Notes: generated by a model from the sequence alone, not told the origin. Counted from the first letter of the stretch, positions 49,696 to 58,611 are shown. The stretch is DNA of 64,000 nucleotides from Chitinophagales bacterium (GCA_020636545.1 JACJXS010000015.1:1-64000), one strand, 5' to 3'. Made by a program: numbers and translations.

Positions 49696-50994
49696 ATGAG
49701 AAATATTGTAGAAGAATTAAGTTGGAGAGGATTAGTACATAACATTATTGATGGAACAGAAGAACAGTTGATAAAAGAATCAACCACGGCTTATATTGGA
49801 TTTGACCCAACATCAGACTCTTTACATATTGGAAGTTTAGTACCGATTATATTATTAGTACATCTGAAAAACTATGGACATCAGCCTATAGCTTTAGTGG
49901 GTGGAGCAACTGGAATGATAGGTGATCCATCTGGAAAATCTGATGAACGAAATTTATTAACGGAAGAAATTTTAGATAAAAATGTTGCTGGTATAAAACG
50001 TGTGCTTTCTCGTTTTTTAGATTTTAATTCTACAGATACAAATGCTCCAATTATGGTAAATAACTATGATTGGATGAAAGATTTTTCTTTTATTGCATTT
50101 GCTCGCGATGTCGGAAAAAGAATTACTGTAAATTATATGATGGCTAAAGATTCAGTGAAAAAACGTTTTTCTGGAGATGGCCCTGGAATGTCATTTACAG
50201 AATTTACTTATCAATTAATTCAAGGTTACGACTTTTACCACTTATATAAAAACTACAATTGTGTTTTACAAATGGGCGGCTCAGACCAATGGGGAAATAT
50301 TACAACAGGTACGGAACTTGTGAGAAGAATGAGCGATGAAGAAGCTAAAGCTTATGCACTAACTTGTCCTTTGGTAACAAAAGCTGATGGTACAAAGTTT
50401 GGAAAATCAGAAGGCGGAAATATTTGGTTAGATGCCAATAAAACTTCGGTATATAAATTTTATCAATACTGGATAAATACTTCAGATATTGATGCAGAAA
50501 AATATATTAAGATTTTTACCTTCTTAGATAAATCAACTATTGATATTTTGATATCAGAACATCAACAAGCACCACATTTAAGATTATTACAAAAACGATT
50601 GGCTGAAGAGATAACGACTTTTGTGCATTCAAAAGAGGAATTGGATAAAGCTATTGAAGCTTCTAATATATTATTTGGAAAATCTACAAAAGACCAGTTG
50701 CAAAAATTAAATAACGAACAGATTATTGATGTTTTTGAAGGTGTACCTACTTATACCATTGTTAAAGAAAAATTAGCGACAGGAATAGGAATTATTGATA
50801 TACTAAATGGAGAAACTAGTATTTTACCTTCAAAATCTGAAGCTAGAAAAATGATAAAAGCTGGAGGAATTCAAATCAATTTAGAAAAATTGGACGATGA
50901 ACAATCTATATTAAACCTAAGTGATTTAATCAATGAAAAATATATCGTAATCAGAAAAGGTAAAAAAGAATATAATTTAATTCAAGTAGAATAA
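49696..50994 (+). CDS. tyrS: Tyrosyl-tRNA synthetase
   Basis: A 432-residue class I synthetase that charges tRNA-Tyr. FDPTSDSLHIGSL carries the HIGH-type motif at 44-47. The KMSKS-type motif is KFGKS at 234-238, as in TyrRS. An S4-like RNA-binding domain lies at the C-terminus (about 360-430, KSEARKMIKAGGIQIN). It diverges from the PorV2-type gene across 102 bp. No T-box leader is visible, as expected for the phylum. Confidence 0.96.
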   Translation: MRNIVEELSWRGLVHNIIDGTEEQLIKESTTAYIGFDPTSDSLHIGSLVPIILLVHLKNYGHQPIALVGGATGMIGDPSGKSDERNLLTEEILDKNVAGIKRVLSRFLDFNSTDTNAPIMVNNYDWMKDFSFIAFARDVGKRITVNYMMAKDSVKKRFSGDGPGMSFTEFTYQLIQGYDFYHLYKNYNCVLQMGGSDQWGNITTGTELVRRMSDEEAKAYALTCPLVTKADGTKFGKSEGGNIWLDANKTSVYKFYQYWINTSDIDAEKYIKIFTFLDKSTIDILISEHQQAPHLRLLQKRLAEEITTFVHSKEELDKAIEASNILFGKSTKDQLQKLNNEQIIDVFEGVPTYTIVKEKLATGIGIIDILNGETSILPSKSEARKMIKAGGIQINLEKLDDEQSILNLSDLINEKYIVIRKGKKEYNLIQVE

Positions 50995-51116
50995 TTTCAA
51001 AGGAGTTACTATTATATCATATTTATAATGAGATATATAGGATAAAAAATTGACGAAATTAAAAACTTAACTTGCATTTAACATTTATAACTATACTACT
51101 ATATTATATAATTAAC

Positions 51117-51124
51117 TATCTTTG
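51117..51124 (+). promoter_or_regulatory. Upstream promoter -7 element of the ribosomal operon (P1)
   Basis: TATCTTTG matches TAnnTTTG exactly and starts a leader of about 170 nt before rpsL. A TTG lies at 51072-51074, too far to be a standard -33. It is weaker than the second promoter downstream. Confidence 0.4.
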
Positions 51125-51154
51125 CACCACATTTAAGAGTTATTATTAATGATT

Positions 51155-51233
51155 AAATGTAAAAGTAGTGACTGTCTTCGGTCGGAAGGTAAGACTACAA
51201 AACCAAAAATAACAAAAAAGAAACATTTTTTTT
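51155..51233 (+). promoter_or_regulatory. Structured leader of the ribosomal operon
   Basis: Inside the 308-bp region between tyrS and rpsL, GTA-(6 nt)-GTCTT (51165-51178) can pair with AAGAC-TAC (51191-51198). An alternative small hairpin is CTTC (51176-51179) with GAAG (51185-51188). Further out AAATGT (51155-51160) pairs with ACATTT (51223-51228), followed by eight T residues (51226-51233). This could be an attenuator or protein-binding leader, transcribed from P1 only. I do not recognise it as a known ribosomal-protein leader; structure and role are inferred. Confidence 0.35.
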
Positions 51234-51243
51234 GTATTCACGT

Positions 51244-51274
51244 TTTGTATTCTTGCGGATAATGCCTACCTTTG
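51244..51274 (+). promoter_or_regulatory. Main promoter of the rpsL-to-secY operon (P2)
   Basis: TTTG (51244-51247), a spacer of 19 bp and TACCTTTG (51267-51274) match the Bacteroidota promoter almost exactly. The start site would be near 51281, about 22 nt before the rpsL ATG at 51303. The leader lacks a Shine-Dalgarno sequence. Confidence 0.75.
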
Positions 51275-51302
51275 CAGTCCAAAATATAAAAAAATAGCAA
51301 GA

Positions 51303-51710
51303 ATGCCTACAATTCAACAATTAGTAAGAAAAGGAAGAGAGCAATTAGCATGGACATCTAAGTCTAAAGCACTTACTTCATGCCCACAAAGAAGAGGGGT
51401 TTGTACAAGAGTGTACACTACTACACCAAAGAAACCAAATTCAGCATTACGTAAAGTAGCAAAAGTGCGTTTAACAAATAAATATGAAGTTATCGCATAT
51501 ATTCCAGGTGAAGGACATAACTTACAAGAGCACTCTATTGTTTTAATTAGAGGAGGAAGGGTTAAAGATTTACCAGGGGTAAGGTACCATATCGTTAGAG
51601 GTGCTTTGGATACTGCAGGTGTTAATAATAGAAAGAAAAGTCGTTCTAAATACGGTACTAAAAAAGGTAAAGCAGGCGAAGCAGCACCAGTAAAAGGTAA
51701 GAAAAAATAA
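51303..51710 (+). CDS. rpsL: Ribosomal protein S12
   Basis: A 135-residue decoding-centre protein. CPQRRGVCTRVYTTTPKK and PNSALRKVAKVRL, then VKDLPGVRYHIVRG, hold the universally conserved loops where streptomycin-resistance mutations occur (the lysines of PKKPNSALRK and VKDLPG are wild type). A Lys-rich C-terminal tail (KKGKAGEAAPVKGKKK) extends beyond the E. coli protein. First gene of the str part of the operon; 27 bp before rpsG. Confidence 0.98.
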   Translation: MPTIQQLVRKGREQLAWTSKSKALTSCPQRRGVCTRVYTTTPKKPNSALRKVAKVRLTNKYEVIAYIPGEGHNLQEHSIVLIRGGRVKDLPGVRYHIVRGALDTAGVNNRKKSRSKYGTKKGKAGEAAPVKGKKK

Positions 51711-51737
51711 TTAATTCAAATATTTCTATAATATAAG

Positions 51738-52205
51738 ATGAGAAAGCAAAGAGCAAAGAAAAGATATTTAGCACCGGATCCAATCTATAATGATACGGTA
51801 GTTACACGTTTTGTGAATACTATTATGTTGGATGGAAAAAAATCTATCGCTTATACAGTTTTTTATGAAGCAATGGATAAAATTAAAGCAAGCACTGGAG
51901 AGGAAGGTTATGATATCTGGAAAAAAGCTATGGATAATGTAATGCCAGCGATTGAAGTTAGAAGTAGAAGAATCGGCGGTGCAACATTTCAAATTCCAAC
52001 ACCAATCAGAGAAGATAGAAAAATGTTCTTAATGATGAAGTGGTTGGTGAATTTTGCAAGAAAAAGAAACGGAAAATCAATGGGTGATAAATTAGCAGCT
52101 GAATTAATAGCAGCTTCTAAAGGTGAAGGTTCATCTGTAAAAAGAAAAGAAGATATGCATAAAATGGCTGAAGCTAATAAGGCATTCTCTCACTTTAAAG
52201 TTTAA
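51738..52205 (+). CDS. rpsG: Ribosomal protein S7
   Basis: A 155-residue primary binder of the 16S 3' domain at the head of the small subunit. It begins MRKQRAKKRYLAPDPIYND and contains VNTIMLDGKKSIAYTVFY, EVRSRRIGGATFQIPTPI and ARKRNGKSMGDKLAAELI, all family hallmarks. The length is normal. In other bacteria S7 represses the str operon by binding its mRNA; no such site could be recognised here. Confidence 0.98.
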   Translation: MRKQRAKKRYLAPDPIYNDTVVTRFVNTIMLDGKKSIAYTVFYEAMDKIKASTGEEGYDIWKKAMDNVMPAIEVRSRRIGGATFQIPTPIREDRKMFLMMKWLVNFARKRNGKSMGDKLAAELIAASKGEGSSVKRKEDMHKMAEANKAFSHFKV

Positions 52206-52241
52206 TTTAAAAATAAAAGAAAAAATAATACGAAAGATTAA

Positions 52242-54347
52242 ATGGCTCGCGATTTAAAATATACAAGAAACATTGGTATTGCAGCACACATTGATGCAGG
52301 TAAGACAACTACAACAGAACGTATTCTTTTCTATTCTGGTGTGAATCATAAACTTGGAGAAACTCACGAAGGTTCTGCAACAACTGACTGGATGGCACAA
52401 GAGCAAGAAAGAGGTATTACTATTACGTCTGCTGCTGTAACTATTGGTTGGAAATATAGAAATGATAATTACCATGTAAACATTATTGATACTCCAGGTC
52501 ACGTTGACTTCACAGTTGAGGTAAATCGTTCATTAAGAGTGTTAGATGGTTTAGTGTTCTTATTCTCTGCTGTTGATGGTGTTGAGCCTCAATCTGAAAC
52601 TAACTGGCGTTTAGCTAATAACTATAATGTTGCTCGTTTGGGCTTCGTTAATAAAATGGATAGACAAGGTGCTGACTTCTTAAATGTTGTTGGTCAAGTA
52701 AAATCAATGTTAGGAAGTAATGCAGTTCCATTACAATTACCAATTGGTGCAGAGGATGATTTCAAAGGTGTAGTTGATTTAATTAACTTCCGAGGAATGG
52801 TTTGGAATACAGAGGATTATGGTATGACTTATGAAGTTGTTGATATTCCAGCTGATATGCTTGAAGAAGCGACTGAATATAGAGAAAAATTATTAGAAGC
52901 TGTTTCTGAATACGATGAAAAATTGATGGAAAAATATTTTGAAGATCCATCTTCTATCACAGAAAGAGAAATTTTGGATGCATTAAGAGCAGCTACAATT
53001 GATGGTTCTATTGTTCCTATGGTTTGTGGTTCATCTTTTAGAAATAAAGGGGTACAAACTATGTTGGATTTAGTAATGGAAATATTACCAAGTCCATTAG
53101 ATAAGGAAAATATCAATGGAACTGATCCAAAGACAGATGCTCCAATTTCTAGAAAACCAAGTTATGATGAGCCTTTCACTGCTTTAGCATTTAAAATTGC
53201 TACTGACCCTTATGTTGGACGTTTAGCATTTACTAGAGCTTATGCTGGTGTATTAGAAGCTGGTTCTTATGTATTAAATACAAGAAGTGGAAATAAAGAA
53301 CGTATCTCTCGTATTTTCCAAATGCATGCAAATAAACAAAATCCAATTGAAAGATTAGGTGCAGGAGATATTGGAGCAGTTGTAGGTTTTAAAGATATTA
53401 GAACTGGAGATACTTTATGTGATGAGAAAGCTCCAATCATATTAGAATCTATGAAATTTCCTGATCCAGTAATTGGTTTGGCAATTGAGCCTAAAACTCA
53501 AAAAGATGCTGATAAATTAGGTATGGCTTTGGGAAAATTAGCTGAAGAAGATCCAACTTTTAAAGTTAGATATGATGAGGATACTGCTCAAACTGTAATT
53601 AGTGGTATGGGTGAATTACACTTAGAAATCATCGTAGATAGATTATTACGAGAGTTCAAAGTGGAATGTAATCAAGGTGCTCCTCAAGTAAATTATAAAG
53701 AAACAATTACGCAGTCTGTAAATCACAGAGAGAAATATGCTAAACAATCTGGTGGTAGAGGTAAATTTGCTGATATCGCTGTTGAGGTTGGACCAGGTGC
53801 TGAAGATAAAGAAGGTTTAGAATTTATTAATGATATTTTCGGTGGTGCTGTACCTAGAGAATTTATCCCTTCTGTAGAAAAAGGATTTAAAGAAGCTATG
53901 AAAACGGGTGTTCTTGCAGGTTATGAAGTACCTTCTTTAAAAGTAAGATTACATGATGGTTCATTCCACCAAGTGGATTCAGATTCATTCTCTTTTGAGC
54001 AAGCTGCTAAATTTGCTTTTAGAGAAGCATGTAGAAAAGCTAATCCTATTTTATTAGAACCTATTATGAAACTGGAAGTTATTACTCCAGAAGAAAATAC
54101 AGGTGATGTTGTAGGAGATTTGAACAGAAGAAGAGGTATGATGGAAGGTATGGAAATGAAAAATAATGCTAACGTAATTAAAGCTAAAGTTCCTTTGAGT
54201 GAAATGTTTGGTTATGTTACTGATTTAAGAACAATTACATCAGGAAGAGCTACATCTATTATGGAGTTCTCGCATTATGCACAAGCTCCAAACAATATTA
54301 CAGAACAAGTAATTGCAAAAGTTAAAAGTAAAGTAAAAGCAGATTAA
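52242..54347 (+). CDS. fusA: Elongation factor G
   Basis: A 701-residue translocase GTPase. G1 is AHIDAGKTTTTER (starting about residue 15), G3 DTPGHVDF (D83) and G4 NKMD (N137). All five domains are present, including MKFPDPVIGLAIEPKT and SGMGELHLEI in the middle and NNITEQVIAKVKSKVKAD at the end. The sequence pattern is that of canonical EF-G, not a specialised EF-G2. It is followed by rpsJ after only 4 bp, without tuf. Confidence 0.98.
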   Translation: MARDLKYTRNIGIAAHIDAGKTTTTERILFYSGVNHKLGETHEGSATTDWMAQEQERGITITSAAVTIGWKYRNDNYHVNIIDTPGHVDFTVEVNRSLRVLDGLVFLFSAVDGVEPQSETNWRLANNYNVARLGFVNKMDRQGADFLNVVGQVKSMLGSNAVPLQLPIGAEDDFKGVVDLINFRGMVWNTEDYGMTYEVVDIPADMLEEATEYREKLLEAVSEYDEKLMEKYFEDPSSITEREILDALRAATIDGSIVPMVCGSSFRNKGVQTMLDLVMEILPSPLDKENINGTDPKTDAPISRKPSYDEPFTALAFKIATDPYVGRLAFTRAYAGVLEAGSYVLNTRSGNKERISRIFQMHANKQNPIERLGAGDIGAVVGFKDIRTGDTLCDEKAPIILESMKFPDPVIGLAIEPKTQKDADKLGMALGKLAEEDPTFKVRYDEDTAQTVISGMGELHLEIIVDRLLREFKVECNQGAPQVNYKETITQSVNHREKYAKQSGGRGKFADIAVEVGPGAEDKEGLEFINDIFGGAVPREFIPSVEKGFKEAMKTGVLAGYEVPSLKVRLHDGSFHQVDSDSFSFEQAAKFAFREACRKANPILLEPIMKLEVITPEENTGDVVGDLNRRRGMMEGMEMKNNANVIKAKVPLSEMFGYVTDLRTITSGRATSIMEFSHYAQAPNNITEQVIAKVKSKVKAD

Positions 54348-54351
54348 TATT

Positions 54352-54657
54352 ATGACACAACGTATCAGAATAAAATTAAAATCTTACGATCATAATCTGA
54401 TTGATAAATCAGCAGAAAAAATCGTTAAAACAGTTAAAAATGCTGGTGCAGTAGTTACAGGACCAATTCCTTTACCTACAAACCAAAAAATATTTACAGT
54501 ATTGCGTTCTCCACACGTTAATAAAACAGCAAGAGAACAATATAGATTAAATACTTATAAGAGATTGTTAGATATTTATAGTGCAACACCAAAAACTGTT
54601 GATGCTCTAATGAAATTAGAATTACCAAGTGGTGTTGATGTAGAAATTAAAGGTTAA
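54352..54657 (+). CDS. rpsJ: Ribosomal protein S10
   Basis: A 101-residue head protein of the 30S subunit that in many bacteria also works as NusE in antitermination. RIRIKLKSYDHNLIDKSAEKI, GAVVTGPIPLPT and RSPHVNKTAREQYRLNTYKR are diagnostic. It directly abuts fusA, joining the str and S10 blocks into one apparent transcription unit. Confidence 0.98.
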   Translation: MTQRIRIKLKSYDHNLIDKSAEKIVKTVKNAGAVVTGPIPLPTNQKIFTVLRSPHVNKTAREQYRLNTYKRLLDIYSATPKTVDALMKLELPSGVDVEIKG

Positions 54658-54662
54658 TTGAA

Positions 54663-55280
54663 ATGAAAGGATTAATAGGAACTAAAATAGGAATGACTAG
54701 TATCTTCGGAGAGCAAGGTCAAATTATCCCATGTACTGTTATTGAGGCTGGACCATGTGTAGTTACTCAAATTAAATCAAAAGCTAAAGATGGCTATGAT
54801 GCAGTGCAAATAGGATATGGTACTAAAAAAGAAAAAAATACAACTAAAGCTTTAAAAGGTCATTTTGAAAAAGCACAAACTGCACCTAAATCTAAATTAG
54901 TTGAATTTAGAGGTACTTTTGATGTTGAATTAGGAGCAGTAGTTTCTACAGATATATTAAAAGAAGGTGATAAAATTAGTATTAGTGCCAATTCTAAAGG
55001 AAAAGGATTTCAAGGTGTTGTAAAAAGACATAACTTTAGTGGAGTTGGTGGACAAACTCATGGTCAGCATAATAGATTAAGATCTCCTGGTTCTATCGGA
55101 GCTTGTTCAACGCCTTCAAGAGTTTTTAAAGGTATGAAAATGGGTGGTAGAATGGGAAATGAAACTGTTAAATTACCAGGTTCTAAAATTATCAAAATTA
55201 TTCCTGAACAAAATTATATTATAGTAAAAGGTTCTGTTCCTGGACATAATGGTGCAATTGTAGTATTAGAAAAGAAATAA
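54663..55280 (+). CDS. rplC: Ribosomal protein L3
   Basis: A 205-residue early 50S assembly protein that reaches the peptidyl-transferase centre. It begins MKGLIGTKIGMTSIF and carries the long central loop GKGFQGVVKRHNFSGVGGQTHGQHNRLRSPGSIG (given in part) and MGGRMGN near the end. The glutamine in GGQTHGQ is the site methylated in some bacteria. Gap to rpsJ 5 bp. Confidence 0.97.
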   Translation: MKGLIGTKIGMTSIFGEQGQIIPCTVIEAGPCVVTQIKSKAKDGYDAVQIGYGTKKEKNTTKALKGHFEKAQTAPKSKLVEFRGTFDVELGAVVSTDILKEGDKISISANSKGKGFQGVVKRHNFSGVGGQTHGQHNRLRSPGSIGACSTPSRVFKGMKMGGRMGNETVKLPGSKIIKIIPEQNYIIVKGSVPGHNGAIVVLEKK

Positions 55281-55318
55281 AAATCTATTTGTTTAATAAG
55301 CAAATTACATAAGAAGAG

Positions 55319-55951
55319 ATGAAAGTAGATGTATATAATAAATTAGGTCAATCCACTGGACGCCAAGTAGAGCTCCCAGATTCAATTTTTGCAATTGAAC
55401 CAAATGAGCACGTTATCTATTTAGCTGTAAAACAATACTTAGCTAATAGAAGAAGTGGTACGCACAAAACTTTAGAAAAATCTGAAATTTCAGGTTCTAC
55501 TAGAAAGTTACATAAACAAAAAGGAACTGGAGGTTCAAGAAAAGGTAGTATCAAAAATCCATTATTTAGAGGTGGTGCAAGAATTTTTGGACCAAGACCT
55601 AGAAACTATGGTTTTAAATTGAATAAAAAGGTTAAAGAATTAGCAAAATATTCTGCTTTATCTGCAAAAGTTGCTTCTAATTCTATTAAAGTAATCGAAG
55701 ATTTTTCAATGGAAGCTCCTAAAACTAAAGAATATATCAATTTATTAAAAGGTTTTGGATTAGAAAACAAAAAGTCATTATTAATTATGCCTGAATTAAA
55801 TGATAATATCTACTTATCATCTAGAAATATTCAAGGTGCTGGTTTATCTGATATTGCAAGTTTAAATACTTATGATATCATGAATAATAGTATGATATTA
55901 TTGAGTGAGAAATCAGTGGAAGCATTGTCTAACCAAATAGAAAACAATTAA
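55319..55951 (+). CDS. rplD: Ribosomal protein L4
   Basis: A 210-residue tunnel-lining protein of the 50S. The extended loop contains TRKLHKQKGTGGSRKGS and NPLFRGGARIFGPRPRNY, which form part of the macrolide-sensitive constriction. L4 also represses the S10 operon in gammaproteobacteria; that mechanism is not expected here. Gap to rplC 38 bp, the largest between rpsJ and rplP. Confidence 0.97.
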   Translation: MKVDVYNKLGQSTGRQVELPDSIFAIEPNEHVIYLAVKQYLANRRSGTHKTLEKSEISGSTRKLHKQKGTGGSRKGSIKNPLFRGGARIFGPRPRNYGFKLNKKVKELAKYSALSAKVASNSIKVIEDFSMEAPKTKEYINLLKGFGLENKKSLLIMPELNDNIYLSSRNIQGAGLSDIASLNTYDIMNNSMILLSEKSVEALSNQIENN

Positions 55952-55954
55952 GAG

Positions 55955-56245
55955 ATGGGAATTTTAAAGAAACCTTTAATAACGGAGAAATCTCAGAAAC
56001 TTCAAGATTCTTCAAAAAAATATACTTTTATTGTTGATAAAAAAGCGAATAAAGTAGCGATTAAAAGAGCAATAGAAGAAATGTATGGAGTGAATGTAGC
56101 TGAAGTGAATACGAATACAATGCCATCAAAACCAAAATCTAAATATACTAAAAGTAATATTATTTCTGGTAGAAGAGGTAGCTATAAAAAAGCAGTTATT
56201 TCTTTATCTGCTGGCGAAGAAATTGATTTTTATACTGATTTATAA
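55955..56245 (+). CDS. rplW: Ribosomal protein L23
   Basis: A 96-residue protein at the exit of the nascent-chain tunnel, where trigger factor and SRP dock. LKKPLITEKSQKLQDSSKKYTF and KVAIKRAIEEMYGVNVAEVNT are typical. The extended KPKSKYTKSNIISGRRGSYKKAVI region is the tunnel loop. It starts 3 bp after rplD. Confidence 0.96.
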   Translation: MGILKKPLITEKSQKLQDSSKKYTFIVDKKANKVAIKRAIEEMYGVNVAEVNTNTMPSKPKSKYTKSNIISGRRGSYKKAVISLSAGEEIDFYTDL

Positions 56246-56266
56246 GATAAGAAAGAATAACAAGAG

Positions 56267-57094
56267 ATGGCAACAAAAAAATTTACACCAATAACTCCAG
56301 GTCTTCGCTTTAAGGTTGCGAATGCATATACGGAAATTACTACTGATAAACCAGAAAAATCTTTGATAGCTCCTATCAAAAGAAGTGGTGGTAGAAATCA
56401 GAAAGGTGCGATGACTATGCGTTATATTGGAGGTGGTCATAAAAAACAATATAGAATTATTGATTTTAAAAGAGATAAAGCAGGAGTTCCTGCAACTGTG
56501 AAAACAGTTGAATATGATCCTAATAGATCGGCATTCATTGCTTTATTATTTTATAAAGATGGAGAAAAAAGATACATTATTGCACCTGAAGGAATTGAAG
56601 TTGGACAAGAAGTTGTATCTGGAGAAAAAGTTGCACCAGAAGTTGGGAATGCTTTACAATTGAAAAATATGCCTTTAGGTACGATTATTCATAATATTGA
56701 AATGCAACCAGGTAGAGGAGCTGCTATTTGTAGAAGTGCTGGAACATTTGCTCAATTGACAGGTAAAGAAGGCAAGTATGCTATCATTAAATTACCATCA
56801 GGTGAATCAAGAATGATTTTAGCAACATGTATTGCTACTGTTGGTTCTGTATCTAACTCTGATCATAGCTTATTGATTATGGGTAAAGCAGGTGCTAACA
56901 GATGGAAAGGTAGAAGACCAAGAACTAGACCAGTAGTGATGAACCCAGTAGATCACCCAATGGGTGGTGGTGAAGGTAGAGCTTCTGGAGGTTTACCACG
57001 TTCAAGAAATGGTATTATGGCTAAAGGTCAAAAAACTAGAGATAAGAAAAAAGCATCAAGTAAATATATAATTTCAAGAAGAAAATCTAAGTAA
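56267..57094 (+). CDS. rplB: Ribosomal protein L2
   Basis: A 275-residue core 50S protein needed for subunit joining and peptide-bond formation. GGGHKKQYRIIDFKR, MPLGTIIHNIEMQPGRGA and VMNPVDHPMGGGEGRA (with the conserved His230) are hallmarks. The tail (KKASSKYIISRRKSK) is basic as usual. Spaced 21 bp from rplW. Confidence 0.98.
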   Translation: MATKKFTPITPGLRFKVANAYTEITTDKPEKSLIAPIKRSGGRNQKGAMTMRYIGGGHKKQYRIIDFKRDKAGVPATVKTVEYDPNRSAFIALLFYKDGEKRYIIAPEGIEVGQEVVSGEKVAPEVGNALQLKNMPLGTIIHNIEMQPGRGAAICRSAGTFAQLTGKEGKYAIIKLPSGESRMILATCIATVGSVSNSDHSLLIMGKAGANRWKGRRPRTRPVVMNPVDHPMGGGEGRASGGLPRSRNGIMAKGQKTRDKKKASSKYIISRRKSK

Positions 57095-57103
57095 TAAAAT
57101 ACT

Positions 57104-57370
57104 ATGGCAAGAAGTTTAAAAAAAGGTCCTTACGTTGCTTTCCATCTACAAGAAAAAGTAGATGCAATGAACGGAGCAAATAAAAAGAATGTAATTAAAA
57201 CATGGTCAAGAGCATCAATGATTACACCTGATTTTGTAGGACATACATTTGCAGTACACAATGGAAATAAATTTATTCCTGTATATGTAACAGAAAATAT
57301 GGTAGGACATAAGTTGGGAGAATTTTCACCTACTAGACAATTTAAAGGACATTCAGGTAACAGAAAATAG
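57104..57370 (+). CDS. rpsS: Ribosomal protein S19
   Basis: An 88-residue 30S head protein contacting S13 and the subunit bridge. MARSLKKGPYVAFHLQEKVD, IKTWSRASMITPDFVGHTFAVHNG and HKLGEFSPTRQFKGHS are characteristic. Normal length; 9 bp after rplB and 9 bp before rplV. Confidence 0.98.
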   Translation: MARSLKKGPYVAFHLQEKVDAMNGANKKNVIKTWSRASMITPDFVGHTFAVHNGNKFIPVYVTENMVGHKLGEFSPTRQFKGHSGNRK

Positions 57371-57379
57371 TAAATAACA

Positions 57380-57808
57380 ATGGGAGCTAGAAAAAGATTA
57401 TCAGCAGAGGCTAGAAAAGCAGAAAATAAACAAATTTGTACTGCACAAGCAATTGCTGTTCCAACATCACCTCGTAAAATGAGACTTGTTGCAGATATAA
57501 TTAGAGGTAGAAATGTGGATGAAGCATTAAATATTTTAACATTTTCATCTAAACATGCATCTATTACATTAGAAAAATTATTGCGTTCTGCAATTGCAAA
57601 TTGGGAACAAAAATTTAATTCTTCTGCTGCTGACAGTCAATTATTTGTAGAATCAGTATCTGTTGATGGTGGTAGAGTATTAAAAAGATTTCAACCAGCA
57701 CCACAAGGTAGAGCTTACAGAATTAGAAAACGTTCTAATCATATCCAGCTTACTTTAGCAAGTAAAAATCAAAATAATGTTGTAGAATCTAATCAAGAAA
57801 ATAATTAA
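57380..57808 (+). CDS. rplV: Ribosomal protein L22
   Basis: A 142-residue tunnel protein. The core is VPTSPRKMRLVADIIRGRNV and GRVLKRFQPAPQGRAYRIRKRSNHI, the latter being the tunnel hairpin. An N-terminal extension (MGARKRLSAEARKAENKQI) and a Gln/Asn/Glu tail make it longer than the 110-residue E. coli form, as is usual in Bacteroidota. Confidence 0.97.
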   Translation: MGARKRLSAEARKAENKQICTAQAIAVPTSPRKMRLVADIIRGRNVDEALNILTFSSKHASITLEKLLRSAIANWEQKFNSSAADSQLFVESVSVDGGRVLKRFQPAPQGRAYRIRKRSNHIQLTLASKNQNNVVESNQENN

Positions 57809-57814
57809 GAATTA

Positions 57815-58585
57815 ATGGGACAAAAAGCAAATCCAATAGTAAATCGTTTAGGTATCACAAGAGGTTGGGACTCTAATTGGTATGGTGGAAAAGATTTCAG
57901 CGATAAATTAGTTGAAGATTTCAAAATACGTAAATACTTAAATGCCCGTATTCAAAAAGGTGGAGTTTCTAAAATTATCATCGAAAGAACTTTAAACAAA
58001 ATTACTATTTCTATTCATACATCTCGTCCAGGTATCATCATTGGAAAAGGTGGAGGTGAAGTTGATAAGATCAAAGAGGAAATTAAAAAAATTACAAATA
58101 AGGAAGTTCAAATCAATATCGTTGAGATAAAACGACCTGAAGTAGATGCTGCAATCGTTGGCGAAACAATATGTAAGCAATTAGAAGCTCGTGTGAATTT
58201 CAGAAGAGCGGTAAAAATGGCTATTGCATCAGCAATGAGATTAGGTGTTGAAGGAATTAAAGTTAAATGTTCTGGTAGATTAGGTGGTGCTGAGATGGCA
58301 AGAAGTGAAGAATATAAAGAGGGAAGAACACCATTACATACATTCAGAGCTGATATTGATTATGCTCATAAAGAAGCAAATACAATTTATGGTATCATCG
58401 GTGTTAAAGTTTGGATTTGTAAAGGCGAAGTTTTATCAAAAAGAGATTTTTCACAAAATATTGTTGGTGATGAACAAAAAAGAGCACCAAGAGGCGTAGA
58501 TAAGAGAGCACCAAGAGGCGATAGAAACGACAGAAATGATAGAAGATCAGGTGGCGGTGAAAGAAGAGAAAGAAAAAGTAAATAA
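57815..58585 (+). CDS. rpsC: Ribosomal protein S3 with an Arg-rich C-terminal extension
   Basis: A 256-residue 30S protein at the mRNA entry channel with mRNA-helicase activity. KH domain motif IIIGKGGGEVDKI and the domain LRLGVEGIKVKCSGRLGGAEMARSE are conserved. After about residue 218 it carries an extension with two tandem copies of KRAPRG-x-D/x-R, encoded by an in-frame 24-bp duplication (58481-58528), then a stretch of Asp-Arg and Gly-Arg repeats. The core is normal; the extension is probably disordered and RNA-binding. Confidence 0.97.
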   Translation: MGQKANPIVNRLGITRGWDSNWYGGKDFSDKLVEDFKIRKYLNARIQKGGVSKIIIERTLNKITISIHTSRPGIIIGKGGGEVDKIKEEIKKITNKEVQINIVEIKRPEVDAAIVGETICKQLEARVNFRRAVKMAIASAMRLGVEGIKVKCSGRLGGAEMARSEEYKEGRTPLHTFRADIDYAHKEANTIYGIIGVKVWICKGEVLSKRDFSQNIVGDEQKRAPRGVDKRAPRGDRNDRNDRRSGGGERRERKSK

Positions 58586-58611
58586 TAATTATAAATCATT
58601 AACTTAGTAAA

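Noticed and set aside
51165..51198. tRNA or known riboswitch in the rpsL leader
   Set aside because: Length and pairing do not form a cloverleaf, and no known riboswitch core motif is present.
55310..55318. AAGAGATG-like contexts before several ribosomal genes as Shine-Dalgarno sites
   Set aside because: The AGAG directly touches the ATG, too close to act as a ribosome-binding site; such A-rich contexts are normal in this phylum.
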